DNA of 64,000 bases from Microcella pacifica (lineage in GTDB: Bacteria > Actinomycetota > Actinomycetes > Actinomycetales > Microbacteriaceae), in contig NZ_VIKT02000004.1 in NCBI RefSeq assembly GCF_009371975.2, positions 1 to 64,000 of the forward strand, given 5' to 3'. Positions 40,431 through 47,517 of this stretch are shown here, piece after piece (the stretch's first letter is position 1; each line of letters opens with the position of its first letter). A program made the translations under genes and the position numbers. The notes under the pieces are model-generated. The model was not told the origin of the DNA. It did no database searches and saw only the letters and a program-made list of their open reading frames with translations.

Positions 40431-40460
40431 ATCATGACATGCGCGATTCGCACTCGTCAA
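40431..40460 (-). promoter_or_regulatory. Early leftward promoter
   Basis: The -35 TTGACG (40460-40455) and -10 CATGAT (40436-40431) are separated by 18 bases. The expected transcription start coincides with the ATG at 40423. The operator-like word 40434-40442 overlaps the -10 box. Confidence 0.6.
40434..40442 (-). promoter_or_regulatory. Operator-like word (left)
   Basis: On the - strand it reads GCATGTCAT, identical to 40502-40510 on the + strand; its core ATGTCAT is a 7-base palindrome. Each copy touches the -10 box of one of the two divergent promoters, as expected for a shared repressor site. Confidence 0.5.
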
Positions 40461-40485
40461 GGTGAAATACACATGTTCTTAGATA

Positions 40486-40515
40486 TTGCGCGAAATGCAC
40501 GGCATGTCATATGCT
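40486..40515 (+). promoter_or_regulatory. Repressor promoter
   Basis: The -35 TTGCGC (40486-40491) and -10 TATGCT (40510-40515) have an 18-base spacer. The -10 box is followed by CTGGGTC and then the ATG at 40523, so the transcript is probably leaderless. The same arrangement occurs on the other strand (CTGGGCC, ATG). Confidence 0.55.
40502..40510 (+). promoter_or_regulatory. Operator-like word (right)
   Basis: GCATGTCAT abuts the repressor -10 box and mirrors 40434-40442. Binding here would give autoregulation, and binding at the left copy would silence the early operon. Confidence 0.5.
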
Positions 40516-40522
40516 CTGGGTC

Positions 40523-40822
40523 ATGACCACAGAACAGCCAGCAAGCAACTGGATTCCCGATGTCGCCACATTCGGCGCGCGCCTCGCGCTCGTGCGCTGG
40601 CGCATGGGATGGAACCTCAAGGAAGCTGCCGTCGAGTGCAACCTCACGCAGAACTCCTGGGGCAACTGGGAGACGGGCTCGATGCCCCGCAACTACATCG
40701 AGGTCGTCAACCGCATCGTGCTCCGCACTCAGGTCAACAAGCTCTGGCTCATGACCGGCGAGGGCTCGCCCGAAGATGGAGTAGGGCGGACGGGACTTGA
40801 ACCCGTGACCGATGGATTATGA
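40523..40822 (+). CDS. Prophage immunity repressor (XRE-type), truncated by integration
   Basis: In the prophage the protein has 99 residues with a helix-turn-helix (FGARLALVRWRMGWNLKEAAV, LTQNSWGNWETGSMP). Its last 13 codons lie in attR: VGRTGLEPVTDG from the core, then L. The TGA stop overlaps the complement of the tRNA-Met anticodon. Joining the right prophage end to the attL flank (the phage attP) replaces the final L by 21 residues ending ADYSRERNQLGA and moves the stop to 4469-4471. That tail has the length and partial pattern (AD... L-x-A) of an ssrA tag. This matches the mycobacteriophage BPs type of switch, in which only the integrated, shorter repressor is stable. The ATG at 40523 is preferred to 40511, which overlaps the -10 box. 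Confidence 0.85.
   Translation: MTTEQPASNWIPDVATFGARLALVRWRMGWNLKEAAVECNLTQNSWGNWETGSMPRNYIEVVNRIVLRTQVNKLWLMTGEGSPEDGVGRTGLEPVTDGL
40780..40817. repeat. attR core (38 bp)
   Basis: The sequence is identical to attL 4369-4406. It spans the 3' half of the intact tRNA-Met gene and the last codons of the repressor gene on the other strand. Confidence 0.93.
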
Positions 40823-40855
40823 GTCCACTGCTCTAACCAGCTGAGCTACCGCCCC
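40782..40855 (-). tRNA. tRNA-Met (CAT)
   Basis: The 74-base gene folds as a cloverleaf: acceptor GGGGCGG/CCGCCCT, D arm GCTCAGCTGGTTAGAGC, anticodon stem TGGAC/ATCCA-type with loop CTCATAA, and T arm ACGGGTTCAAGTCCCGT. The anticodon is CAT. The ACTCATAAT loop is usual for elongator tRNA-Met; the tRNA-Ile with lysidine is less likely. CCA is not encoded. The 3' half is shared with the prophage core, so integration leaves the gene intact. Confidence 0.93.
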
Positions 40856-40910
40856 GAGGCCCGACGGGCGAGCCGCTCACACTCTACCGAGCGCGCGCTT
40901 GTGACCGGCA

Positions 40911-42176
40911 TCAGTCGCGCGACGAATCGGTGCTCTGCGTGTCGTGGCCGCGCGCGTCGGACTCGCTCGAGACGGGCGCCGGCACGTGCTCGCCCCGGTA
41001 GAGCGCCTCGAAGGTGTCGAGCGTGCGGTTGATGTCGTGGTCCGCGACGATCGAGAGGCTCTCGCGCTTGAGGGCGAGCAGCTCGTCGTGCGGCATCGTG
41101 AAGACCTTCGTGAGCAGCTCCGCGAACCGCGGCACGTCGCCGGGCTCATAGAGGTAGCCGTTCTCGCCGTCATGGATGAGGTGCGGCAGGGCCATCGCGT
41201 TGGCGCCGATGATGGGCAGCCCCGAGGCCATCGCCTCCATGGTCGCGATCGACTGCAGTTCGGCACGCGACGGCATGGCGAAGACGGATGCCCGGGTCAA
41301 CTGCTGCTTGAGGTACGACTCGGGCGCATGGCCGGCGAAGTGCACGCGGTGCGAGATGCCGAGCTGCGCGGCGAGCCGCTCGAGCGCGGGCCGCTGCTCG
41401 CCATCGCCGATGATCTCGACCTTGACGTCGAGCTCGGGGTCGAGCATGGCCGCGGCGCGCAGCAGCTCGTCGATGTGCTTCTCTGACTCGACACGGCCGA
41501 GGAAGAGCACGACGTTCTCGCTGCGCGGCTCGAGGTTCGGCGTGTAGTGGTCGATGTGCAGGCCGCAGCTGATGGGGTAGACGCCCTTCAGGTACGTGTA
41601 GCGCTCGATGTAGTCGGCGGCCTTGCGCGTGGGCGTCGTGACGGCCTCGGCGAGCCCGAAGGTGCGCGCGGCGGCGTTCCACGCGGCGCGGATCGCCGGC
41701 TCACGCAGGGGGCCGATGAACGGCGTGAACTGCAGGCCGTTCTCGGGCATGAAGTGGTTCGTGCCGATGAGGCGGATGCCGCGCTTGACCGCCTCTCGGG
41801 CGAGTCCTCGGCCGACGACGATGTGGGACTGGAAGTGCACGACGTCGGGCTTGATCTCATCGAGAAGTCGGGCGGCGTTCGGCTCGATGCGCCACGGCAA
41901 TGCGTAGCGCAACCACGGGTGCGGGTACCAGCGCCACGAGCGCAGTCGATGGACGGTCATGGGCTGGCCCTCGTGAACCTCGATCGCCGTGGAGTTGGGC
42001 CCGGATTCGGCGCCGGGAGCGACGACGTGCACCTCGTGCCCGCGCTCGACGAGGCCGGCGGCGAGGCGCTCGGCGAACTTTGCCGCACCGTTCACGTCGG
42101 GCGCGAACGTGTCGCCCCCGATGAGGACGCGGAGCGGGCGGGCGGTCTCAGCACCCGTGGGCGGTACGTCAGGCAC
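40911..42176 (-). CDS. GT4-family glycosyltransferase
   Basis: The 421-residue protein is a GT-B retaining glycosyltransferase. It has the N-terminal glycine-rich loop TFAPDVNGAAKFAERLAAGL and the FLGRVESEKHIDELLRA nucleotide region. The E-x7-E motif is SRAELQSIATMEAMASGLPI. Actinobacterial relatives transfer mannose or glucose to lipids or to small acceptors at the inner face of the membrane. The donor and acceptor cannot be read from sequence. The C terminus has a disordered Asp/Ser tail. Confidence 0.88.
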   Translation of the reverse strand: MPDVPPTGAETARPLRVLIGGDTFAPDVNGAAKFAERLAAGLVERGHEVHVVAPGAESGPNSTAIEVHEGQPMTVHRLRSWRWYPHPWLRYALPWRIEPNAARLLDEIKPDVVHFQSHIVVGRGLAREAVKRGIRLIGTNHFMPENGLQFTPFIGPLREPAIRAAWNAAARTFGLAEAVTTPTRKAADYIERYTYLKGVYPISCGLHIDHYTPNLEPRSENVVLFLGRVESEKHIDELLRAAAMLDPELDVKVEIIGDGEQRPALERLAAQLGISHRVHFAGHAPESYLKQQLTRASVFAMPSRAELQSIATMEAMASGLPIIGANAMALPHLIHDGENGYLYEPGDVPRFAELLTKVFTMPHDELLALKRESLSIVADHDINRTLDTFEALYRGEHVPAPVSSESDARGHDTQSTDSSRD

Positions 42177-42282
42177 GTCGATGAGGTTCCTTGAGGTGAT
42201 CGGCGGACGCCGCCGGGGGCGCCGCGGTCGCGAGGGGACCGTCGACCTACGCTATCGCAGGACGGGTCTCCGACAGGCGAGT

Positions 42283-43200
42283 TCAGCGGTGCGTCTGCGG
42301 GTGGTGCTTGGCGAGCTGGATGACGCCGAAGATCGCGACCACGCCGACGACGACGGCTGCGATCGCGGCCACGGGCGGGATGAGCGATGCCTCGCCGAGC
42401 ACGATGACGCCGATGAGGACGGCGACGAGCGGGTCGACGACGGTCAGGCCCGCGATGACGAGATCGGGTGAACCCACGGAGTATGCGGTCTGCACGAAGT
42501 ATCCGCCGAGCACCGCCGAGGCGAGAAGGGCGACGACGGCGACGACGGTGAGCCAGTCGAGGTTGCCGTTGAGGATACGGTTGAGGACGACCTTCGCGAG
42601 GGTTGCCACGAAGCCGTAGAGCACGCCGGCCCCGACGATGTAGAACATCGCTGTCGCGGTCTTGCGCAGGAGCGCAAAGGCGACGCCGAACCCTGCCGTG
42701 ACGAGCCCCAGCACTCCGAGCACGATGAGCAACTGGGTCTGCGTGATCTCCTGCTCCACCGCGTACACGGCCGCGATCGTCACGAAGACGCCGACCCCGC
42801 CGACGCACAGGACGATCGCCCGGATCGCCCTGCGGTCGAGCTGGATTCTCGACACCCGGGCGTTGACGATCGCGGTGATGACGAGCGCGACGACGCCGAG
42901 CGGCTGCACCACGATGAGCGGCGCGAAGCCGAGAGCCGTGAGCTGGAAGACGACGGCGAGGGCGAGCATGAGCGAGCCGAGCACCCAGGACGGGCGTGCG
43001 AGCAAGTGCAGAACCTGTCGGAGGCTCAGACCCGACTTGGTGCCGTCGCCGTGCATCGCCTCGACCTTGCCGACCCCGCGGTGCTGGAACTGCGCGCCGA
43101 GGGAGAGAAACACGGCGCCGACGAGCGCGATCGGGATGCCGATGGCCTGAAAAGGGGTGAGGCTGATCTGCTCGGTCAACTCACTCAGCTCGGGCGGCAC
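42283..43200 (-). CDS. DMT-superfamily membrane transporter
   Basis: The 305-residue protein has about nine or ten transmembrane helices (for example IPIALVGAVFLSLGAQFQHRG, VLGSLMLALAVVFQLTALGF, APLIVVQPLGVVALVITAIV). The two halves resemble each other, with a PLVAVLIGVIVLGEASLIPP motif near the end. It fits the drug/metabolite transporter superfamily, close to NIPA/DMT-type proteins. Its substrate is unknown. It is divergent from def across a 41-base gap that must hold both promoters. Confidence 0.75.
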   Translation of the reverse strand: MPPELSELTEQISLTPFQAIGIPIALVGAVFLSLGAQFQHRGVGKVEAMHGDGTKSGLSLRQVLHLLARPSWVLGSLMLALAVVFQLTALGFAPLIVVQPLGVVALVITAIVNARVSRIQLDRRAIRAIVLCVGGVGVFVTIAAVYAVEQEITQTQLLIVLGVLGLVTAGFGVAFALLRKTATAMFYIVGAGVLYGFVATLAKVVLNRILNGNLDWLTVVAVVALLASAVLGGYFVQTAYSVGSPDLVIAGLTVVDPLVAVLIGVIVLGEASLIPPVAAIAAVVVGVVAIFGVIQLAKHHPQTHR

Positions 43201-43228
43201 CCGGTCAATCTACCGCTCTCGCACTCGA

Positions 43229-43241
43229 TATTCTGAGCAGC
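43229..43241 (+). promoter_or_regulatory. Probable leaderless promoter of def
   Basis: TATTCT at 43229-43234 lies 7 bases before the ATG at 43242, and no Shine-Dalgarno is present. This spacing puts the transcription start at the start codon. Confidence 0.45.
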
Positions 43242-43808
43242 ATGGCCGTGCTTCCCATCCGCATCACCGGCGAGCCGGTACTGCACTCCCCCGCCGCCCC
43301 CGTGGGTACCGTCACCGCCGAGGTGCGCGCCCTCGTCGCCGACATGATCGAGACCATGAAGGCCGCCCCCGGCGTGGGTCTCGCCGCTCCGCAGGTGGGG
43401 GTGGATGCGCGCATCTTCGTCTACGACTGGGTCGACGACAGCGGCGAGCGGCACCACGGCACGGCCATCGACCCCGAGCTGCTCGTGAGCCCTCCCCCGC
43501 TCGGGGAGGCGGACGAGGACGAGGATTCCGAGGGCTGCCTCTCGGTGCCCGGCGAGCGGTTCCCCCTCCTGCGCTCCGCGCACGCGCTCCTGCGTGCGAC
43601 CGACCTCGAGGGGCGCCGTTTCGAGCTCGAGGCCGACGGCTGGCTCGCCCGCATCCTGCAGCACGAGTACGACCACCTGCAGGGCATCCTCTACGTCGAT
43701 CGGCTCGCGCACCCGCACGGGAAGGCCGCCCTCAAGGCCATCAAGAAGCAGTCATGGGGCGCGCCGGGGCAGAGCTGGCTGCCCGGCCGCGATCACCTCG
43801 AGGACTGA
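43242..43808 (+). CDS. def: Peptide deformylase
   Basis: The 188-residue enzyme shows the three deformylase motifs: GVGLAAPQVG, EGCLSVPG and QHEYDHLQG, giving Cys and two His metal ligands and the catalytic Glu. It removes the formyl group from new N-terminal methionines. The length is normal. It stands alone on the + strand between leftward genes. A second def copy elsewhere is common in actinobacteria. Confidence 0.97.
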   Translation: MAVLPIRITGEPVLHSPAAPVGTVTAEVRALVADMIETMKAAPGVGLAAPQVGVDARIFVYDWVDDSGERHHGTAIDPELLVSPPPLGEADEDEDSEGCLSVPGERFPLLRSAHALLRATDLEGRRFELEADGWLARILQHEYDHLQGILYVDRLAHPHGKAALKAIKKQSWGAPGQSWLPGRDHLED

Positions 43809-43846
43809 CGCACGCCCCGCACGCGCGCCGCGGGTTCTCGGGCGCG

Positions 43847-44161
43847 TCAGGCGGCCCAGCCGAGCATCCGCAGCAAGGCCGCGGAGGCGGCCGCCGCGAC
43901 GATGACGAGGATGAACGGCGCCCGCACCGCGAGGAGACCCGCCGCGACCACGAGGGCGGGCAGCCGCGCGTCGAGCGTGAGCTGCTGCCCCACGCTCACC
44001 GTCTGGACGACGATGAGCGCCGACAGGAGCGCGACGGTCGTGAGGTTCGCCGTGCGCGCGGCCGTCGGCGTCTCGAGCACGCGCGGGGGCACGAGGTAAC
44101 CGACGAGCTTGAGCGCGAGCACCGCGATCGAGGCGAGCAGGATGATCTGCCAGAGCGTCAT
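43847..44161 (-). CDS. azlD: AzlD-like branched-chain amino acid exporter subunit
   Basis: The 104-residue membrane protein has four hydrophobic segments (IILLASIAVLALKLVGYLVPP, TTVALLSALIVVQTVSV, LPALVVAAGLLAVRAPFILV) and the small size of AzlD. It overlaps azlC by 4 bases; the two form an export complex for branched-chain amino acids. Confidence 0.85.
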   Translation of the reverse strand: MTLWQIILLASIAVLALKLVGYLVPPRVLETPTAARTANLTTVALLSALIVVQTVSVGQQLTLDARLPALVVAAGLLAVRAPFILVIVAAAASAALLRMLGWAA

Positions 44162-44925
44162 CGGTGGGCCTCCCCCGCATCGGGCGCGGGCGGGCCGTGC
44201 TCGTCGAGTGCCGCGTCGTGCGCGCGCAGCGGTTCGGTGCCGGGGCGCCGGCCGAACAGGTCGGGCAGCCCCACCACGAGGGCCACGAGGGCCGCGACGA
44301 GCACCGGGAGGCCCGGCGGCAGCACGGGGATCGCGACGGCGGCGACGACCGCCGCGGCGACCGCCACGACGACGGGCTGCAGCGCCGTGAGTCGTGGCCA
44401 GACGAGCCCCAGGAACGCGGCGGCCGCGGCGGCATCGAGGCCGAACCGGCTCACGTCGCCCAGCAGGTCGCCGAGGAGCGCTCCGGCGAGCGTCGTGAGG
44501 TTCCAACCGACGTAGATGACGAGGCCGGTCATCCAGAAGCCCCACCGCTGACCCTCGAGCGTCGGCTGGGCGGTCGCGACCGCGGTGGACTCGTCGATCG
44601 TGAGGTGGCCGGCGGCGAGCCGCTTGACCCAGCCGGGCCCCACGATGGGCGAGACGCGCACCGCGTAGAGCGTGTTGCGCAAGCCCAGGAGCGTGGCGCC
44701 CGCGATCGCAGCCGGGCCCGCCGCCGTGCCGCCCGAGGCGAGCACGCCGATGACCGCGAACTGCGAGCCGCCCGAGAACATGACGAGGCTCAGCACGCAG
44801 GTCTGCCAGACGTCGAGGCCCGCCGTCACCGCGAGCGCGCCGAACGACACGCCGTAGGCCGAGACCGCGAGGCCGACCGCGAGCGACGCGCGCCGGGCAT
44901 CCCGCCGCGATGCGACATCGCTCAC
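44158..44925 (-). CDS. azlC: AzlC-family exporter subunit
   Basis: The 255-residue membrane protein has the AzlC signature (AYGVSFGALAVTAGLDVWQTCVLSLVMFSGGSQFAVI, GLRNTLYAVRVSPI, THLTIDESTAVATA-type stretch). It works with AzlD. The GTG at 44925 overlaps the stop of the upstream receiver gene (GTGA), so the pair is translationally coupled to the two-component genes. Confidence 0.9.
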   Translation of the reverse strand: MSDVASRRDARRASLAVGLAVSAYGVSFGALAVTAGLDVWQTCVLSLVMFSGGSQFAVIGVLASGGTAAGPAAIAGATLLGLRNTLYAVRVSPIVGPGWVKRLAAGHLTIDESTAVATAQPTLEGQRWGFWMTGLVIYVGWNLTTLAGALLGDLLGDVSRFGLDAAAAAAFLGLVWPRLTALQPVVVAVAAAVVAAVAIPVLPPGLPVLVAALVALVVGLPDLFGRRPGTEPLRAHDAALDEHGPPAPDAGEAHR

Positions 44926-45335
44926 GCGCGCGCTCGTCCGGTGGTCGCGGCGGCCAGCACCGCCGCGAGGAGCGCCTCGGGCTCGACGTCCTTGTAGAGA
45001 AGCGCGTCGGCGCCCACCTCGGCGGAGGGGCCGACGAAGTCCTCCAGGTCGAGCGCGGTCATGAGCACGATGCCGGGCGGGCCGCCCTGCTCGCGCACCT
45101 GCGCGTCCGTGCGAATCCGCTCGGCCGCGGCGAGCCCGCCGACGCGCGGCATGCGCACGTCCATGACGACGACGTCGAGCGGCATGCGCCGCGCGAGTGC
45201 GAGCGCTCGCGCCCCGTCGGGAGCCTCCGCGACGACCTCGATGTCGGGGTGAGCCTCGAGGACCATGCGCCAGCCGAGCCGCTGCTGCGAGGAGTCGTCG
45301 ACGAGGAGCGCCGCCACGGGCTCGACCGTGCTCAT
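44922..45335 (-). CDS. Stand-alone response regulator receiver domain
   Basis: The 137-residue protein is a receiver only. It has LLVDDSSQQRLG (acidic pair), VVVMDVRMPRVGG (phosphorylation Asp), IVLMTAL (Thr) and LLYKDVEPEALL (Lys). NarL-type regulators normally add a LuxR-like DNA-binding domain of about 65 residues; here the stop comes right after the receiver. It is coupled to the kinase upstream and to azlC downstream. It may act by protein contact instead of DNA binding. Confidence 0.8.
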   Translation of the reverse strand: MSTVEPVAALLVDDSSQQRLGWRMVLEAHPDIEVVAEAPDGARALALARRMPLDVVVMDVRMPRVGGLAAAERIRTDAQVREQGGPPGIVLMTALDLEDFVGPSAEVGADALLYKDVEPEALLAAVLAAATTGRARA

Positions 45336-46246
45336 GCCGACCCCGGGGAGGGGAGGCGCGGCGCCGTCATCGTCGAGCGGAGCGAGGGGAAGACGACCGC
45401 GAGGGAGAAGCCCACGCCGGGAACCGGGGACGCGGTCAGGATGCCCCCGTACAGCTCGGCGCGCGATCTCATCTCGCGGATGCCCTGCCCCGTGACCTCG
45501 TCGGTGAGCGCTCGCAGATCGTCGTCGAGGGTGTAGGCGCGCTGCTTGGCGTCATTCGGGTCGACGCCCTCACGCCGGGCCGCCGCGCGCGCCCCGTCGT
45601 CCTCCACCTTGATCTGCAGCCCGTCGGCCGACCAGGTGAACGAGACGCGAGCCTGCGTGCCGACGCCGCCGTACGTGAGAGCGTTCGCGAGGGCCTCCTG
45701 CAGAATGCGGTAGATGGCGAGCTCGACGCCCTGCATGAGATCGATGGGCTTGCCGTGCTCCTCGAAGACGACGTCGAGACCCGAGTCGCGCATGACGGAG
45801 AACAGCTCGCGCGTCGAGCGCAGCTGCGGGTGCGGCTCGACGCTCGCCTCCCCCTCGCGCACGACGCTCATGACTCGACGCAGATCGGCTTGCGTCGCCC
45901 GCGCCGTCTCCGCCATCGCCTCGGCCGCACGGGCGGCCGCCGCCGGGTCGCGCTCGGCCGTGTACCTGATGCCGTCGGCACGCGAGATGACGGTGGAGAT
46001 GGCGTGCACCGACAGCTCGTGCAGCTCGCGGATGACGCGCAACCGGCCCGTCTGCTCCGCAAGGGACAGCTCGAGGTCGATGCGCTCGCGCTCCGCCGCC
46101 GTGCGGTCGAACGCCGTGCGTCGAGCGTGGGACCGGGCGCGCAGCCACGCGACGAGGAGCACGACCGTGAGGAGCAGCAGCAGAACCGCCGAAGGACCGA
46201 GGACGAGCACGAGGAACATCGCGTTCGCGGAGATCCACTCATCCAT
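45332..46246 (-). CDS. Membrane histidine kinase (NarX/DesK type)
   Basis: The 304-residue protein has one N-terminal transmembrane helix (about 10-35, FLVLVLGPSAVLLLLLTVVLL) and a dimerisation helix with RVIRELHELSVHAISTVISR (phospho-accepting His). A divergent linker follows, then an ATPase domain with ILQEALANALTYGG (N box), VEDDGA (G1) and GQGIREMRSRAELYGG (G2). No sizeable extracellular sensor exists, so it may sense the membrane or a partner. It partners the receiver directly downstream. Confidence 0.82.
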   Translation of the reverse strand: MDEWISANAMFLVLVLGPSAVLLLLLTVVLLVAWLRARSHARRTAFDRTAAERERIDLELSLAEQTGRLRVIRELHELSVHAISTVISRADGIRYTAERDPAAAARAAEAMAETARATQADLRRVMSVVREGEASVEPHPQLRSTRELFSVMRDSGLDVVFEEHGKPIDLMQGVELAIYRILQEALANALTYGGVGTQARVSFTWSADGLQIKVEDDGARAAARREGVDPNDAKQRAYTLDDDLRALTDEVTGQGIREMRSRAELYGGILTASPVPGVGFSLAVVFPSLRSTMTAPRLPSPGSA

Positions 46247-46397
46247 GATGCGCTCCTGACGCTCGGGCCCGCGCGGGGCACTGACGCTGAATCCGCCTCG
46301 ACGACGCGGCTGATGCCACGCTATCGCGGCGGACTCCGCTCCCGCACCCCGCCCGCGGTCCGGCGAAGGACCATGAGCGAGCACGAGAGGGAAAGGG

Positions 46398-46473
46398 TGG
46401 CTCCCCGAGTTGGACTCGAACCAACAACCTGCCGGTTAACAGCCGGCTGCTCTGCCAATTGAGCTATCGAGGA
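46398..46473 (-). tRNA. tRNA-Asn (GTT)
   Basis: The gene folds with acceptor TCCTCGA/TCGGGGA, D arm GCTCAATTGGCAGAGC, anticodon loop CTGTTAA (GTT) and T arm GTTGGTTCGAGTCCAAC. The CCA end is encoded (46398-46400). Confidence 0.95.
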
Positions 46474-46527
46474 TCGTGTGGAACAGCGAGAACTACGGTA
46501 TCAGACCGCACCGCTGCCGCTGCACGC

Positions 46528-47517
46528 TCAGTAGCCCGCCTCCGGGTCCACGAGACCCACGAATCGCCCGTCGCCGAGGAAGCCGCGCACGTTCTCGGTG
46601 ATGCGCTGAGCGAGGAGCGGCGCCGTCATCTCCGAGGTGTCGGCCGAGTGCGAGGTGATGAGGCAGCGCGGCTCGCGCCACAGCGGGTGGTCGGCCGGCA
46701 GCGGCTCCGGCTCGGTGACGTCGAGGCCCGCACCGACGAGCCTCCCCTGCGCGAGGGCCTCGCCGAGCGCCGCCGTGTCGACGAGCGCCCCGCGCGCGAT
46801 GTTGACGAGTGCGGCCCCCTCGGGCAGCAGCGCGAGCTCGCGCGCACCGATCAGGTGACGGCTCGCCGACGTGGCTGCCGCGGCGAGGATGAGCACCTCG
46901 GCGCGCGGGAGGACGTCGTGCAGGGCATCCACCGCGACCGTCTCGTGCGCTCCCTCGAGAGGCAGCGCCGTGCGCCGCACGACCGTGACCGTCACGCGAT
47001 AGGGCTCGAGCAGGCGCAGGATCTCTCGCGCGATGCCCCCGGCTCCGACGAGGACGACGTGCCGCCCGTACAGAGACGTGCCCGTGCGCGCCTCGGCCCA
47101 CCGAGCGTGCCGCGCCTTAGGTGCGAGCTCGCGCAGCACCGCCTGGGCGAGCGTCACGGCGTGCTCGGCGACGGGCTCGGAGTATGCCCCCTTCGCGCTC
47201 GTGAAGACCGGACCCCGACCGCCGGAGAGACTCGCGAACAGGTCGGCGAACGCGTCCACTCCCGCCCACGGCAGCTGCACCCACCCGATGGCCGGATGCG
47301 CCTCCAGCACCTCGGCGAGCTCGTTCGCGCGCTTCTCGCTCAACCACACGAGCCCGCGCGTGCGGGCGTCCAGCTCAGCCACCTCGCCGCCGCCGGCCAC
47401 GACAGCCTCCACGAACGCGGGCGGAGCGGAGGGCAGCACGGCGATCTGCCCGGGCTCGGGGCGCGGGCTCGGGGTCGTGCCGCTGCCGGAGAGCGGGTCG
47501 CGGTGCTGCTGCCTCAT
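46528..47517 (-). CDS. D-isomer-specific 2-hydroxyacid dehydrogenase
   Basis: The 329-residue protein has an NAD-binding segment (VVLVGAGGIAREILRLLEPYR) and the catalytic set NIARGALVDTAALGEAL (Arg), DVTEPEPLPADHPLW (Glu) and LITSHSAD (His). The enzyme reduces a 2-keto acid, or oxidises the D-2-hydroxy acid, with NAD(P). The substrate is unknown. Its start overlaps the ABC ATPase gene stop by 4 bases, so both are in one operon. Confidence 0.88.
   Translation of the reverse strand: MRQQHRDPLSGSGTTPSPRPEPGQIAVLPSAPPAFVEAVVAGGGEVAELDARTRGLVWLSEKRANELAEVLEAHPAIGWVQLPWAGVDAFADLFASLSGGRGPVFTSAKGAYSEPVAEHAVTLAQAVLRELAPKARHARWAEARTGTSLYGRHVVLVGAGGIAREILRLLEPYRVTVTVVRRTALPLEGAHETVAVDALHDVLPRAEVLILAAAATSASRHLIGARELALLPEGAALVNIARGALVDTAALGEALAQGRLVGAGLDVTEPEPLPADHPLWREPRCLITSHSADTSEMTAPLLAQRITENVRGFLGDGRFVGLVDPEAGY

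Larger units (their letters stand above)
4369..40817. mobile_element. Siphovirus prophage, about 36.4 kb, integrated in tRNA-Met
   Basis: The element is bounded by 38-base direct repeats (4369-4406 and 40780-40817), the right one inside an intact tRNA-Met gene. It carries an integrase next to attL, a repressor next to attR, a full HK97-type head module, long-tail genes, lysis genes and an early recombination/methylation region. No essential structural gene is obviously broken, so it could still be inducible. It lacks the dispersed CTCCACAAYTCAGGAGT repeat found on both chromosomal sides, which supports a separate origin. Confidence 0.95.
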
